From Tenacibaculum sp. 190130A14a (GTDB lineage Bacteria > Bacteroidota > Bacteroidia > Flavobacteriales > Flavobacteriaceae): a DNA stretch of 64,000 nucleotides. Numbering within the stretch: the first letter of the stretch is position 1; each line of letters begins with the position of its first letter. The DNA lies in assembly GCF_964048965.1 (NCBI RefSeq), contig NZ_OZ040189.1:124001-188000 (forward strand). The letters run 5' to 3'. Of the stretch, positions 27,211-37,647 are shown in pieces. The notes beneath the pieces are model-generated. The model ran no database searches. It saw only the letters and a list, made by a program, of their open reading frames with translations, and was not told the origin of the DNA. The position numbers and the translations under genes are program-made.

Positions 27211-29595
27211 ATGTATGTAGTAAAAAGAGATGGCAGAAAAGAGCCAGTAATGTTCGATAAGATTACAGCTCGAGTAAGAAAAATGTGTTATGGGTTAAAC
27301 AAAATTGTTGACCCAGTGAAAGTAGCAATGCGAGTTATTGAAGGATTATATGATGGGGTAACTACTTCTGAATTAGATAATTTAGCAGCTGAAGTAGCAG
27401 CTACAATGACTACAGCACATCCTGACTATGCAAAATTAGCAGCTAGAATTGCCGTATCTAACTTACATAAAAACACCAAAAAGTCATTCTCTGAAACAAT
27501 GACTGATTTGTATGAATATATCAACCCTCGCACAGGAAATAAGGCTCCATTATTAGCTGATGACGTGTATAAAATTATTATGGATAATGCAGAGAAATTA
27601 GACTCTACAATTATCTACAGTCGCGACTTCAACTACGATTACTTTGGGTTTAAAACATTAGAGCGTTCTTATTTACTAAAATTAAACGGACAAATTTCTG
27701 AAAGACCTCAGCAAATGTTAATGCGTGTGTCTATAGGAATTCATAAGGAGGATATTGATGAAGCTATCGCTACATACGAGTTAATGAGTAAAAAGTACTT
27801 TACACATGCTACACCAACATTATTTAATGCAGGTACTCCAAAACCACAAATGTCATCTTGTTTCTTATTACAAATGCAAGACGATAGTATTGATGGTATT
27901 TATGATACATTAAAACAAACGGCTAAAATATCACAATCTGCTGGTGGTATTGGTTTATCTATACATAATATTCGTGCTACAGGTAGCTATATTGCTGGAA
28001 CAAATGGTACATCAAATGGAATTGTACCAATGTTACGTGTATTTAATGATACTGCTCGTTATGTAGACCAAGGAGGAGGAAAACGTAAGGGGTCTTTTGC
28101 AATGTATTTAGAACCTTGGCATGCTGATATTTATGAGTTTTTAGATTTAAAGAAGAACCACGGTAAAGAAGAAATGCGTGCTCGTGATTTATTCTATGCA
28201 ATGTGGATTTCTGATTTATTCATGAAACGTGTTCAAGAAGATGGAAACTGGACATTAATGTGTCCACACGAATGTCCGCATCTATATGATACTTATGGAG
28301 AAGAGTTCGAACGTTTGTATACAAGTTACGAGCAAGCAGGAAAGGGAAGAAAAACAATCAAGGCACGTGATTTATGGGAGAAAATCTTAGAATCTCAAAT
28401 TGAAACAGGTACACCGTACATGTTATACAAAGATGCTGCGAACCGTAAATCAAACCAAAAGAATTTAGGAACAATTCGTTCTTCAAATCTATGTACTGAG
28501 ATTATGGAATATACTGCAGAAGATGAGGTAGCAGTATGTAACTTAGCATCGATTGCAATACCAATGTTTGTTGCAGAAGATGAAAATGGAAATAAATTCT
28601 TTGATCATAATAAATTATTTGAAGTAACTAAAAAAGTAATTAGAAACTTAGATACAGTTATTGATCGTAACTATTATCCAGTAGTAGAAGCAGAGAATTC
28701 TAATATGCGTCATCGTCCTGTAGGATTAGGAATTCAAGGATTAGCAGACGCGTTTATCATGTTACGTATGCCTTTTACAGGAGATGAAGCTAAGAAATTA
28801 AATCAGGAGATTTTTGAAACCTTATATTTTGCAGCGGTAACCTCTTCTATGGAAGTAGCAAAAGCAAAAGGAGCATACTCTACATATGAAGGATCACCAA
28901 TGTCACAAGGAGAATTCCAACACAATATGTGGGGAGTTAACGATGATGAATTGAGTGGTCGTTGGGATTGGAAGAAATTACGCAAAGATGTTAAGAAACA
29001 TGGAGTTCGTAACTCTTTATTAGTAGCTCCTATGCCTACAGCATCAACATCTCAAATCTTAGGAAACAATGAAGCTTTTGAACCATACACTTCTAATATT
29101 TATACGCGTAGAGTGTTGTCAGGAGAGTTTATCGTTGTAAACAAACACCTATTAGAAGATTTAGTAGAGCTTGGTTTATGGGATAACAATATGAAAGAAG
29201 ATATTATGCGTGCAAACGGATCTATTCAACATATTGAAGCTATTCCACAAGACTTAAAAGATTTATACAAAACGGTTTGGGAGATGAGTATGAAAGATAT
29301 TATTGATATGGCTCGCCATAGAGGATATTTTATCGACCAATCTCAATCGTTGAATTTATTTATGAAAGATCCTGATTATGGTAAGTTAACATCAATGCAT
29401 TTCTATGCGTGGAAATCTGGATTAAAAACCGGGATGTATTACTTACGTACGAAATCTGCCGTAAATGCGAAACAGTTTACGTTAGACGTAGAAAAGAAAG
29501 ATGAAGACAAGCCAATGAGTGAAGAAGAATTTAAAGCAATGGTAGAGGCTTCTAAAAACGCTGGTCCAGATGATTGTTTAATGTGTGGATCTTAA
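27211..29595 (+). CDS. nrdA: Ribonucleoside-diphosphate reductase, alpha subunit
   Basis: 794 residues. An N-terminal ATP-cone (about 1-95, [20 protein letters not shown]) gives dATP inhibition. The catalytic barrel includes [18 protein letters not shown], the loop [13 protein letters not shown] and [10 protein letters not shown], with the redox and radical cysteines. The C-terminal tail ends in CLMCGS, the CxxC shuttle pair reduced by thioredoxin. Length and domain order are those of class I enzymes. It follows nrdB and ends at a terminator. Confidence 0.95.
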   Translation: MYVVKRDGRKEPVMFDKITARVRKMCYGLNKIVDPVKVAMRVIEGLYDGVTTSELDNLAAEVAATMTTAHPDYAKLAARIAVSNLHKNTKKSFSETMTDLYEYINPRTGNKAPLLADDVYKIIMDNAEKLDSTIIYSRDFNYDYFGFKTLERSYLLKLNGQISERPQQMLMRVSIGIHKEDIDEAIATYELMSKKYFTHATPTLFNAGTPKPQMSSCFLLQMQDDSIDGIYDTLKQTAKISQSAGGIGLSIHNIRATGSYIAGTNGTSNGIVPMLRVFNDTARYVDQGGGKRKGSFAMYLEPWHADIYEFLDLKKNHGKEEMRARDLFYAMWISDLFMKRVQEDGNWTLMCPHECPHLYDTYGEEFERLYTSYEQAGKGRKTIKARDLWEKILESQIETGTPYMLYKDAANRKSNQKNLGTIRSSNLCTEIMEYTAEDEVAVCNLASIAIPMFVAEDENGNKFFDHNKLFEVTKKVIRNLDTVIDRNYYPVVEAENSNMRHRPVGLGIQGLADAFIMLRMPFTGDEAKKLNQEIFETLYFAAVTSSMEVAKAKGAYSTYEGSPMSQGEFQHNMWGVNDDELSGRWDWKKLRKDVKKHGVRNSLLVAPMPTASTSQILGNNEAFEPYTSNIYTRRVLSGEFIVVNKHLLEDLVELGLWDNNMKEDIMRANGSIQHIEAIPQDLKDLYKTVWEMSMKDIIDMARHRGYFIDQSQSLNLFMKDPDYGKLTSMHFYAWKSGLKTGMYYLRTKSAVNAKQFTLDVEKKDEDKPMSEEEFKAMVEASKNAGPDDCLMCGS

Positions 29596-29654
29596 AATTG
29601 AATTAATATTTCTAACTAAAGGAGAAATTTAATTATAATAGCAGTTAAATGTAT

Positions 29655-29685
29655 AAAGAGAAGTCGAAAGGCTTCTCTTTTCATT
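29655..29685 (+). terminator. Intrinsic terminator of nrdBA
   Basis: Arms AAAGAGAAG (29655) and CTTCTCTTT (29672-29680) flank an 8-nt loop, followed by a T-rich stretch. Confidence 0.8.
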
Positions 29686-29696
29686 TATAATATTTG

Positions 29697-29704
29697 TAGT
29701 TTTG
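29697..29704 (+). promoter_or_regulatory. -7 promoter element of the SMI1/KNR4 gene
   Basis: TAGTTTTG matches TAnnTTTG, 21 bp upstream of ATG 29726, just downstream of the nrdBA terminator. Confidence 0.5.
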
Positions 29705-29725
29705 ATACTATAAAAAAACAAAGCT

Positions 29726-30409
29726 ATGTTCAAAGGAATTTTAATTTTTATACTTATTGTGTCCTTTCTTGTAACCATATTGAATCAAAAAAACGAACAA
29801 GAAAGAAAGGAAACAAAAAAGAAGATGAAAGAAGGTTTTATATTGTCAAATAAGATAGCGTCTTTAGAACAATCTTCTTATACGAAACACTCTATTACTA
29901 AACACTCTATTACTAAACCATTAATCTTGTTGTTAGAAGACTCTTATTTACATAGTAACATTGGTGAACAGCTAACAGATATTAACATAAAAGTTATTGA
30001 AAAAGAGTTAGGGTTATCATTGCCCGTTTCCTATAAAATTTTCTTGCAATATTTCGGAGATGGTGCAGATTGGTTATATCACCAAAGTATTGATAGTGCA
30101 AAAAACATTGGTAAACTCAAAGAATACAGAAGAGGGTTAGGAGCACAAATAAATTGGATCGGAGAAAAAGAGCTAGAAGTAGACACTATATTATGTTTAA
30201 TGACAGAAGACTCAAATGGAGGAGCTTGGTGTTGGATAACATCTGAAGTTGATGAAAATGGTGAATGGCCTTTAGCGTATTTTAATAGGGAAGATGGAAG
30301 TCTTTACTTTAAAATAGAAAACTTCACTGAGTGGTTAAAAACACTGGTAGCAAGTAAATCAGAAGTTATTCGCGCATTAGATACAGAAGACAAGTTAGGT
30401 TTAGGTTAA
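29726..30409 (+). CDS. SMI1/KNR4 family protein with N-terminal membrane anchor
   Basis: 227 residues. The N-terminus (about 2-20, FKGILIFILIVSFLVTILN) is a membrane anchor or uncleaved signal. The SMI1/KNR4 (SUKH) domain runs from about 88 to 215, with VIEKELGLSLPVSYKIFLQYFGDGADW and the closing FTEWLKTLV. SUKH proteins are often immunity proteins or regulators. A 15-bp tandem duplication (29885-29914) makes the internal repeat KHSITKHSIT. It sits between nrdA and the dGTPase, so a role near nucleotide metabolism is possible but only inferred. Confidence 0.8.
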   Translation: MFKGILIFILIVSFLVTILNQKNEQERKETKKKMKEGFILSNKIASLEQSSYTKHSITKHSITKPLILLLEDSYLHSNIGEQLTDINIKVIEKELGLSLPVSYKIFLQYFGDGADWLYHQSIDSAKNIGKLKEYRRGLGAQINWIGEKELEVDTILCLMTEDSNGGAWCWITSEVDENGEWPLAYFNREDGSLYFKIENFTEWLKTLVASKSEVIRALDTEDKLGLG

Positions 30410-30467
30410 CTTTTAAAATCTTTAAAAGACTCTTTTTCGTATTTTCGACAAAATTTTATTTGAGATG

Positions 30468-31805
30468 ATGAACTGGGAACAACTATTGTCGTTAAAAAGA
30501 CATGGAGATACTCAAAAGAGAGAACGAATTCACCAAGATGAAACTCGTTTAGGTTTTGAAGTAGATTTTGATAGAATAATTTTCTCTTCTGCTTTTAGAA
30601 GTTTACAAGATAAAACACAAGTAATTCCCCTATCAAAAACAGATTTTGTACATACGCGACTTACCCATAGTTTAGAAGTGTCTGTAGTAGGAAGGACATT
30701 GGGTAGACGTGTAGGGAAAGTTCTACTTGAACGTCATCCATATTTACAAGAACTAGGATATACTTTTAACGACTTCGGTGCAATTGTAGCAGCTGCTTCA
30801 GTAATGCATGATATAGGAAATCCTCCTTTTGGTCATTCAGGAGAAAAAGCAATAGGAGAGTATTTTAAAACAGGAAAGGGACTCCAATACAAGGAATACT
30901 TAAGCGATTTAGAATATCAAGATTTGATAGATTTTGAAGGAAATGCTAATGGGTTTAAGATCTTAACAGAAAATAGAGATGGAGTTGAGGGAGGATTACG
31001 TTTGAGTTATGCGACTCTAGGAGCATTTATTAAGTATCCTAAAGAATCATTGCCAAAGAAACCAACCAAGCATATTTCAGATAAAAAATATGGTTTTTTT
31101 CAAAGTGAAAAAGAAGCTTTTTTGGATATAACAAATGATTTAGGGTTGATCAATAAAGATAGAGAAGGAATTTCTTTCTATCGTCATCCTTTAGCATATT
31201 TAGTAGAGGCGGCTGATGATATTTGTTATACTATTATTGATTTTGAAGACGGAATTAATCTTGGGTTAATAGATGAAGATTATGCGTTGGAATACATGAT
31301 TAAATTGGTGAAAGATGTTATAGACAGCAAAAAATATCACTCACTTCAACACAAAAAAGATAGAGTTAGTTATTTAAGAGCGTTGGCTATTGGAGTCTTG
31401 ATAAATGAAGCCGTAGATATCTTTTTAGCAAATGAAGAAACAATTTTAAAAGGAACTTTTGACAAAGGTTTGTTAGATAAGTGTAAGTATGAGGCACAAA
31501 TTAACGACATAATCAAGATAAGTGTAAATAAAATTTACAAAAGCAAAGAAGTTATTGAGAAGGAAGTGGCTGGATATAAGATCATTGCTGACTTGTTAGA
31601 TGTTTTTGTAACAGCACTCAATAATAAGTTTCAAGGAAGAGCATCTAATTATGACACTTTGGTGTTAAACTTACTTCCTGAAGAGTATCAGCAAGAAAAA
31701 GAAAGTTTATACCATAGAATAATGCAAATATGTAGTTATGTAGCAGGGTTATCTGATGGATATGCAATACGCCTATTTAATAAGATAAAAGGCGATGTTA
31801 TATAA
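30468..31805 (+). CDS. dgt: Deoxyguanosinetriphosphate triphosphohydrolase-like protein (dGTPase)
   Basis: 445 residues from ATG 30468 (another ATG lies 3 bp upstream). The HD-domain metal ligands are His in RLTHSLEV, HD in ASVMHDIGNPPFGHSG and Asp in LVEAADDICYTI. The N-terminal MNWEQLLSLKRHG is typical for Bacteroidetes dGTPases. It splits dNTPs into nucleoside and triphosphate and so balances or depletes the pools made by NrdAB encoded just upstream. dGTPases also act in phage defence in some bacteria. Confidence 0.9.
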   Translation: MNWEQLLSLKRHGDTQKRERIHQDETRLGFEVDFDRIIFSSAFRSLQDKTQVIPLSKTDFVHTRLTHSLEVSVVGRTLGRRVGKVLLERHPYLQELGYTFNDFGAIVAAASVMHDIGNPPFGHSGEKAIGEYFKTGKGLQYKEYLSDLEYQDLIDFEGNANGFKILTENRDGVEGGLRLSYATLGAFIKYPKESLPKKPTKHISDKKYGFFQSEKEAFLDITNDLGLINKDREGISFYRHPLAYLVEAADDICYTIIDFEDGINLGLIDEDYALEYMIKLVKDVIDSKKYHSLQHKKDRVSYLRALAIGVLINEAVDIFLANEETILKGTFDKGLLDKCKYEAQINDIIKISVNKIYKSKEVIEKEVAGYKIIADLLDVFVTALNNKFQGRASNYDTLVLNLLPEEYQQEKESLYHRIMQICSYVAGLSDGYAIRLFNKIKGDVI

Positions 31806-31821
31806 CTAAGAATTAATTTGT

Positions 31822-31829
31822 TAGATTTG
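31822..31829 (+). promoter_or_regulatory. -7 promoter element of the T9SS cargo gene
   Basis: TAGATTTG matches TAnnTTTG, 59 bp upstream of the gene start. Between them lies a hairpin (GGTAAAAA/TTTTTACC, 31849-31866). Confidence 0.5.
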
Positions 31830-31888
31830 TGTTCTTTCAAAAAAGTAGGGTAAAAAACTTTTTACCTGTTATATAAGTTATAAATAAA

Positions 31889-34800
31889 ATGAAGATGAAT
31901 AAAAAACTACTACCCTTTTTCGGTTTACTGATGATTGCAGGAGTGGGTTTAATTTTAAAAGACTCATTCAAAAAAGAATCAGAAGTAGAAAAACTTAGAA
32001 AGCAACATGCTGAGTTTTTACAAAACCACCCTTATCAGAAAATAGCGGAACTTCCAAAGAAGCAAAGAAAAGCGATGGGATTACCTCCTAATGCTTACTT
32101 TGAACAGAAGTCTTTGAGTGAAATTGACCCTTCAACAGGACAAACACATAGAGAAAAAATATACGATCTTCAAGAAAAGTTAAACAAAAGAAGAGCAGGT
32201 TTAAAAGCTCCAGGAGAAGCAGATAATGCATGGGTTGAAAGAGGTCCAGATAATGTAGGAGGAAGAACAAGAGCTTTAATTTTTGATCCAAATGATGCTA
32301 CCAACGAAACAGTATTTGCTGGAGGTGTAAGTGGAGGATTATGGAAAAACACGAATATTTCAAATTCAAATTCTAAATGGGAACGTGTTGGGATTCCTGA
32401 AAATTTAGCGGTTTCTTCTATCGCAGTTGATCCTAACAATTCTCAAATATTCTATGTAGGAACAGGTGAAACATTTGTAAATGGAGAAATTAATGGAGAC
32501 GGATTATGGAAATCTACAGATGGAGGAACAACATGGAATAGAATTATTGGTAGAGAAATCGGTAGTCCAGTAATTAAGTATAACGTTCAATTAACGGTGA
32601 ACTCACCTGCTAGTGTAGCAAATGATTACATAGCAATTTTATCTAAAGCGTTTGGTAGTGCAATAACTACTCCAATTACTAGTGATATTGTTTTAGCAGA
32701 AGATGATAATGGAGACGCTTCGGTTTCTTCTACTGATGCGAATGATGCTTGTGACAATATAACAAACGCAGCAGCCTTAAATGGAAAGATAGCTATTGTA
32801 AGAAGAGGAGCATGTAACTTTTCTTTAAAAGCACTAAAAGTACAACAAGCAGGAGCAAAAGCAATAATTATTGTTAATAACCAAGATACTGCTCCGTTTA
32901 ACATGGCAGCAGGAACCGATGGGCCGAGTGTAACCATTCCTTCTATTATGGTTGGTAAAAATGATGGAGAATCTTTAATAACAGCTTTAGGTTCAGGAGC
33001 TGTAAATGTAACATTAACAGGAGGAGATTATGATGCGGTGAATGGTTTTGCTACTGTAGAAGGTATACACCACATTAATGATATCGTTGTAAGAAATAAC
33101 GGAGGAACTTCTGAGGTTTTTATAGCTGTGGGAGATGTTTTTTATAGATATGGAGCTACAAATTTAGGTGGTGATACTATTGGAATATATAAATCTACTG
33201 ATGGAGAAAACTTTACAAAATTAGATGTAAGAACAGCAACAGGTAATAGTTATCATCCTGTAAGAATTAAAATTGCAGCAGATAACTCTATTTATGTAAG
33301 TACAAAAAGAAGTTCTGCTTTCCGAGATGGACAAGGAGCAATTTTGAAATCTACGGACGGAACTAATTTTGACCTAGTATATACGGTGGCGGATGCAAAT
33401 AGAACTGAAATTGTGGTATCACCAACAAATGCAAATACAGTATACGTATTAGCGGAAGGTACTTCAGCTGCAGCTCCAGTTAAGATGTTAAAAACAACTG
33501 ATAATTTTGCAACGGTAACAGATTTAGCGTTACCAAATGATGCAGACAATGGAATTCCAGCAAATGACTTTACCAGAGGACAAGCATGGTATGATTTATT
33601 ACTAGCAATTGATCCTAATAACGAAAACGTATTATATGCAGGAGGAATTGATTTATTTAAATCAACAGATGGAGGAACATCTTGGACACAAATTTCGAAA
33701 TGGTCAAACAACAATAATTTAGCAGCTTTAGGTGTTCCTATTGTACATGCAGATCAACATGGTATGGCCTTTGCTTCTTCTTCAAGAATGTTATTTGGTA
33801 CTGATGGAGGTGTGTATTTTTCAAATAATGGAGGTACTACAATAGGAGCAAGAAACAAGAATTATAACACACTTCAATTTTATACTTTAGGAGTTGCACC
33901 AACTACTGCTTTTGGTGGAAATGAATTTTTTATAGCTGGAGCACAAGATAATGGTACGCAGCTTGTAGAAAATGCTACAGCAGGAATCAACAGTTCTGAA
34001 AGAGCAGCTGGAGGTGATGGAGCAGCAAGTTTCTTTGATCAAGATGGAACTGATAGATACTTTATTACAAACTATGTATATAACAACTCTATCAATTTAT
34101 ATAACTACGCTACAAGTCAATGGACAACCATTAATAGCGAAAATGCTAGTAGAGGAGACTTTATAAATCAAGAGGATTTAGATTCTCAATTAAATATTTT
34201 ATATTCAAACTATACGGAAGGTGATAGCGATTTTGTAATCAGAAGATATTCAAATATCTTAGGTAGTAGTGGAGCTGTAGTAAAAGATGAATTAAGAAAT
34301 GATTTAATGAATGTAGAGCCTTCATTAATTAAGGTGTCTCCACATACAACTACTTCAACTACGCTATTTGTTGGATTAAGAAATGGAAAAGTTTTAAAAG
34401 TTGAAAAAGCAAATGAAGACACAAATACTTGGACAGAAATTACTGGATCAGGTTTTGTTGGAACTGTTTCTGATATTGAATTTGGAGCGAATGAAAATCA
34501 AATTTTTGTTACATTCCATAACTATGGAGTAACAAGCGTTTGGTATACTAGTGATGGAGGAACAACTTGGAAAAGTAAAGAAGGAGATTTACCAGATATT
34601 CCTGTAAAAACAATTTTACAAAACCCTTTAAATCCAAAAGAAGTTATTATTGGTACTGACTTAGGGGTTTGGCAAACAGATAATTTTGATGCAGATTCTC
34701 CTAGTTGGACACAATCATACAACGGAATGAGTAATGTTCCGGTTTTAGATTTAGACTTGCGTGATGATAATGTAGTATTTGCTGCTACTTATGGTAGAGG

Positions 34801-36193
34801 AGTTTTCTCTGGTGAGTTTAAGATAGATCCTGATGGAGATATAGATGGAGATGGTGTTTTAAATGGAGTTGATAACTGTGTTTCTACAGCAAATGCAGAT
34901 CAAAAAGATACTGATGGAAACGGAGTAGGAGATGCATGTCAAGATACAGATGGAGATGGTATTATGGACGATGTTGATAACTGTATTTCTACAGCAAACC
35001 CAGATCAAGCAGATGCTGATGGAAATGGAGTAGGAGATGCATGTCAAGATTCAGATGGAGATGGTGTTATGGACAACGTAGATAACTGTATTAATAAAGC
35101 AAATCCAGATCAAAAAGACTTCAATAATGATGGAGTAGGAGATGCATGTCAAGATTCAGATGGAGATGGTATTATGGATGATGTTGATAACTGTCCAGGA
35201 ACTGCAAATGCAGATCAAAAAGATACTGATGGAAATGGAGTAGGAGATGTATGTCAAGATACTGATGGAGATGGAGTTTTAGATGATACAGATAACTGTC
35301 CTAATAATGCAAATGCAGATCAAGCGGATGCTGATGGAAATGGAGTAGGAGATGCATGTCAAGATTCAGATGGAGATGGTATTATGGACGACGTTGATAA
35401 CTGTATTAATACTGCAAATGCTGACCAAGCAGACGGAAACAACGACGGAGTAGGAGATGTTTGTGATACTAGCTACGAAGCACAAAATAATATTACTGCA
35501 TCAATTACATCAGAAACATGTGTTGATCAAAATGACGGAAAAATAACAATTAGTGTTGCGCAAACATTTGTGAATTATACAGTTACACTTAATGGAGCAG
35601 GAAAGAGCGAAACTAAGAACATTATTGGAACAACAAGTACTACTGTATTTGAAAGCTTAGCACCAGGAAGCTATGAGGTATGTGTTTCTGTTGATGGTAG
35701 ATCTTATACGCAATGTTTCGAATTTAATATTGATGAAGCTGCACCAGTTTCTTTAAGAGTTGCTAAAAAACAAGCTGCAAAAGAATATACTGTAGAAGTA
35801 AATTCAGGAACTGCTCCTTATAATGTATATTTAAACGGTGATTTAGTTGGTACTTTCAACAGTAAAACATTTAACGTTCAAGTTGAAGAAAAAGGAGTTT
35901 TAGAAGTAAAAACAGCAAAAGCTTGTGAAGGATCATTTAGAATGGTGATTGACGGTATTTTCTTAAAACAAAACCCAATTTCTACAAAGATTGAGGTGTT
36001 AATGCCAAATAACTTAAATAGAGATCAAGTAGAAACAATGGTTTATGATTTAACAGGAAAAGTAATCTTTAACCAAAAAGTTAGAGTAAGTGGAAACACA
36101 TTAACAGTTCCTTTCGAAAATTATAATTCTGGAATTTATATCTTAAAATTAGGAGTTGAGAATTCTGAACCAATTAAAATATTAAAACGATGA
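31889..36193 (+). CDS. Large T9SS-secreted protein with BNR/Vps10-like repeats, PA domain and thrombospondin type-3 repeats
   Basis: 1434 residues. An N-terminal hydrophobic segment (about 5-24) serves as signal. After it come sialidase/Vps10-like propeller repeats (GGLWKNT, GLWKSTDGGTTWN, DLFKSTDGGTSWTQ, VWYTSDGGTTWKS), with a protease-associated (PA) domain inserted at about 230-365 (KIAIVRRGACNFSLKAL). Six thrombospondin type-3 units of about 35 residues follow (about 980-1193, each with DxDGDG-D and DNC motifs that bind calcium). The C-terminus (about 1360-1434, YDLTGKVIFNQ, NSGIYILKL) is a type A T9SS sorting domain. Probably a surface glycan- or peptide-binding protein or protease accessory. 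Confidence 0.9.
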   Translation: MKMNKKLLPFFGLLMIAGVGLILKDSFKKESEVEKLRKQHAEFLQNHPYQKIAELPKKQRKAMGLPPNAYFEQKSLSEIDPSTGQTHREKIYDLQEKLNKRRAGLKAPGEADNAWVERGPDNVGGRTRALIFDPNDATNETVFAGGVSGGLWKNTNISNSNSKWERVGIPENLAVSSIAVDPNNSQIFYVGTGETFVNGEINGDGLWKSTDGGTTWNRIIGREIGSPVIKYNVQLTVNSPASVANDYIAILSKAFGSAITTPITSDIVLAEDDNGDASVSSTDANDACDNITNAAALNGKIAIVRRGACNFSLKALKVQQAGAKAIIIVNNQDTAPFNMAAGTDGPSVTIPSIMVGKNDGESLITALGSGAVNVTLTGGDYDAVNGFATVEGIHHINDIVVRNNGGTSEVFIAVGDVFYRYGATNLGGDTIGIYKSTDGENFTKLDVRTATGNSYHPVRIKIAADNSIYVSTKRSSAFRDGQGAILKSTDGTNFDLVYTVADANRTEIVVSPTNANTVYVLAEGTSAAAPVKMLKTTDNFATVTDLALPNDADNGIPANDFTRGQAWYDLLLAIDPNNENVLYAGGIDLFKSTDGGTSWTQISKWSNNNNLAALGVPIVHADQHGMAFASSSRMLFGTDGGVYFSNNGGTTIGARNKNYNTLQFYTLGVAPTTAFGGNEFFIAGAQDNGTQLVENATAGINSSERAAGGDGAASFFDQDGTDRYFITNYVYNNSINLYNYATSQWTTINSENASRGDFINQEDLDSQLNILYSNYTEGDSDFVIRRYSNILGSSGAVVKDELRNDLMNVEPSLIKVSPHTTTSTTLFVGLRNGKVLKVEKANEDTNTWTEITGSGFVGTVSDIEFGANENQIFVTFHNYGVTSVWYTSDGGTTWKSKEGDLPDIPVKTILQNPLNPKEVIIGTDLGVWQTDNFDADSPSWTQSYNGMSNVPVLDLDLRDDNVVFAATYGRGVFSGEFKIDPDGDIDGDGVLNGVDNCVSTANADQKDTDGNGVGDACQDTDGDGIMDDVDNCISTANPDQADADGNGVGDACQDSDGDGVMDNVDNCINKANPDQKDFNNDGVGDACQDSDGDGIMDDVDNCPGTANADQKDTDGNGVGDVCQDTDGDGVLDDTDNCPNNANADQADADGNGVGDACQDSDGDGIMDDVDNCINTANADQADGNNDGVGDVCDTSYEAQNNITASITSETCVDQNDGKITISVAQTFVNYTVTLNGAGKSETKNIIGTTSTTVFESLAPGSYEVCVSVDGRSYTQCFEFNIDEAAPVSLRVAKKQAAKEYTVEVNSGTAPYNVYLNGDLVGTFNSKTFNVQVEEKGVLEVKTAKACEGSFRMVIDGIFLKQNPISTKIEVLMPNNLNRDQVETMVYDLTGKVIFNQKVRVSGNTLTVPFENYNSGIYILKLGVENSEPIKILKR
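34828..35466 (+). repeat. Six tandem thrombospondin type-3 coding repeats
   Basis: Units of about 105 bp with high DNA identity encode calcium-binding repeats with DGDG-DD-DNC and GNGVGDACQ cores. The near-identity of units suggests recent duplication or gene conversion inside the gene. Confidence 0.85.
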
Positions 36194-36891
36194 AAAAAAA
36201 TATAATATATTCAATATTAACAGTTGCTACCTTTGCCTTAACTTCTTGTGGAGGAGGAGGAGGTAGTAGCACTCCACAAAATGATCCACCTAGTGGAGTT
36301 GAACTTCAACAACCTACTAACAATCAATTATGTATTAGTAATACGGTTAATTTTGATTGGACAGATGCAACAGATCCTAATAACAATGATAATGTATCTT
36401 ATAAAGTAACTTTTGCAAGTGATAGAGGTATGACAAGTAATGTAACTACTAGAACGGCAACAGCTTCTAATATTACAGTTACATTAGATAAATCTAAGGC
36501 ATATTATTGGACGGTTACTGCAATAGATAGTAAACAAGCTGAAGGACCAGTATCATCTGTATTTGCATTTTTCACGAAAGGAGATGGAGTTACAAATGCT
36601 GCACCGTTTAGTGCAAAATTGGAAGCTCCTGAAAACGGAAAAGATGATGTAGCGGCAGGAACAGTTAATTTAAGATGGAAAGGAGCTGACTCTGACTCAG
36701 ATGTTAGTACTTTAAAATATGATGTTTATTTTGGTGAAACAACAACTCCAGATGAAAAAGAAACTGGTTTAACAGTTCAAAATTTGGATGTTACTGTAGA
36801 AGCAGGAAAAACATATTATTGGAAAATTAATACGATAGATGCTGCTGGAGCAAAATCTATAGGACAAGTTTGGAGCTTTACAGTGAAGTAA
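36190..36891 (+). CDS. Lipoprotein with two fibronectin type III-like domains
   Basis: 233 residues. The lipobox is LTSC (Cys20), followed by a Gly/Ser-rich linker. Two FnIII-like domains follow: about 38-125 (NFDWTDATDPNNNDNVSYKVTF, KAYYWTVTAID) and about 130-233 (VNLRWKGADSDSDVSTLKYDVYF, GKTYYWKINTIDAAG). The start overlaps the end of the T9SS cargo gene by 4 bp, so the two are co-translated, and this lipoprotein may be its surface partner. Ends at a bidirectional terminator. Confidence 0.85.
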   Translation: MKKNIIYSILTVATFALTSCGGGGGSSTPQNDPPSGVELQQPTNNQLCISNTVNFDWTDATDPNNNDNVSYKVTFASDRGMTSNVTTRTATASNITVTLDKSKAYYWTVTAIDSKQAEGPVSSVFAFFTKGDGVTNAAPFSAKLEAPENGKDDVAAGTVNLRWKGADSDSDVSTLKYDVYFGETTTPDEKETGLTVQNLDVTVEAGKTYYWKINTIDAAGAKSIGQVWSFTVK

Positions 36892-36912
36892 AGTTTAAAA
36901 AGAAAGAGTATT

Positions 36913-36945
36913 AAAAAAGAGAAGTAAATTTTACTTCTCTTTTTT
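36913..36945. terminator. Bidirectional terminator
   Basis: A 16-bp perfect stem (AAAAAAGAGAAGTAAA and its complement) with a 1-nt loop, T-rich on both sides, lies between convergent genes. Confidence 0.85.
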
Positions 36946-36958
36946 GTTTTTAGTTGGT

Positions 36959-37531
36959 TTATTTTTTGTTCTTTTTTTCAGAAATTGATGTTAACTCATC
37001 ATACCAATGTTGACCAAATTTTCTAATTAAGGCCTCTTTTACAAATTTAAACACAGGAACTTGTAATTCTTTACCTAAAGAGCATGCATCATCGCAAATA
37101 TCCCATTTATGGTAGTTTACTGCTGCAAACTCACTATAGTTTTGAACACGAACAGGATATAAGTGACATGAAATAGGTTTTTTCCAGTTAACCAGCTTTT
37201 TATTGTAAGCCTCTTCAATAGCACATAAAGCAGTTCCTTTATCGTCAAAAATTACATAAGCACATTCTGCATTATTTACTAAAGGAGTTTCTAATTCTCC
37301 AAAATCACTAGTAATCCAAGTACCTTGCTCTTCGATAGCTTTTATTCCTTCTTCTCTTAAAAAAGGTTTTACCACAGGATATATTTCCTCTAAAATTTGG
37401 GTTTCTTCTTTTTCTAAAGGAGCTCCCGCTTCACCTGCAACACAACAAATACCCTTGCATGCAGATAAGTTGCACACAAAATCCTTTTCAATAATATCTT
37501 CGGAAACAATCGTTTTACCTAGTTGAAACAT
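36959..37531 (-). CDS. DUF3109 cysteine-cluster protein
   Basis: 190 residues. The N-terminal FVCNLSACKGICCVAGEAGAPL and the later NNAECAYVIF, ALCAIEEAY and CHLYPVR cysteines match DUF3109, which resembles the YkgJ-type zinc/iron-sulfur cluster family. A metal-binding role is likely. No signal peptide, so cytoplasmic. Single gene, convergent with the FnIII lipoprotein. Confidence 0.88.
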   Translation of the reverse strand: MFQLGKTIVSEDIIEKDFVCNLSACKGICCVAGEAGAPLEKEETQILEEIYPVVKPFLREEGIKAIEEQGTWITSDFGELETPLVNNAECAYVIFDDKGTALCAIEEAYNKKLVNWKKPISCHLYPVRVQNYSEFAAVNYHKWDICDDACSLGKELQVPVFKFVKEALIRKFGQHWYDELTSISEKKNKK

Positions 37532-37647
37532 ACTTATAAAAAAATGATAGTTATAAACTTTACAAAAAGTTCATGTATATTTAAGTCGCAAAAATAGTAG
37601 TTTGTTAGATTACTTATCTAATTTTACAATTGAAAAATAATTAAAAC

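Noticed and set aside
34859..35047. Reverse ORF in the thrombospondin repeats, and the possibility of a CRISPR array
   Set aside because: Repeats are in-frame coding units without constant short repeats and unique spacers; the reverse ORF is a shadow.
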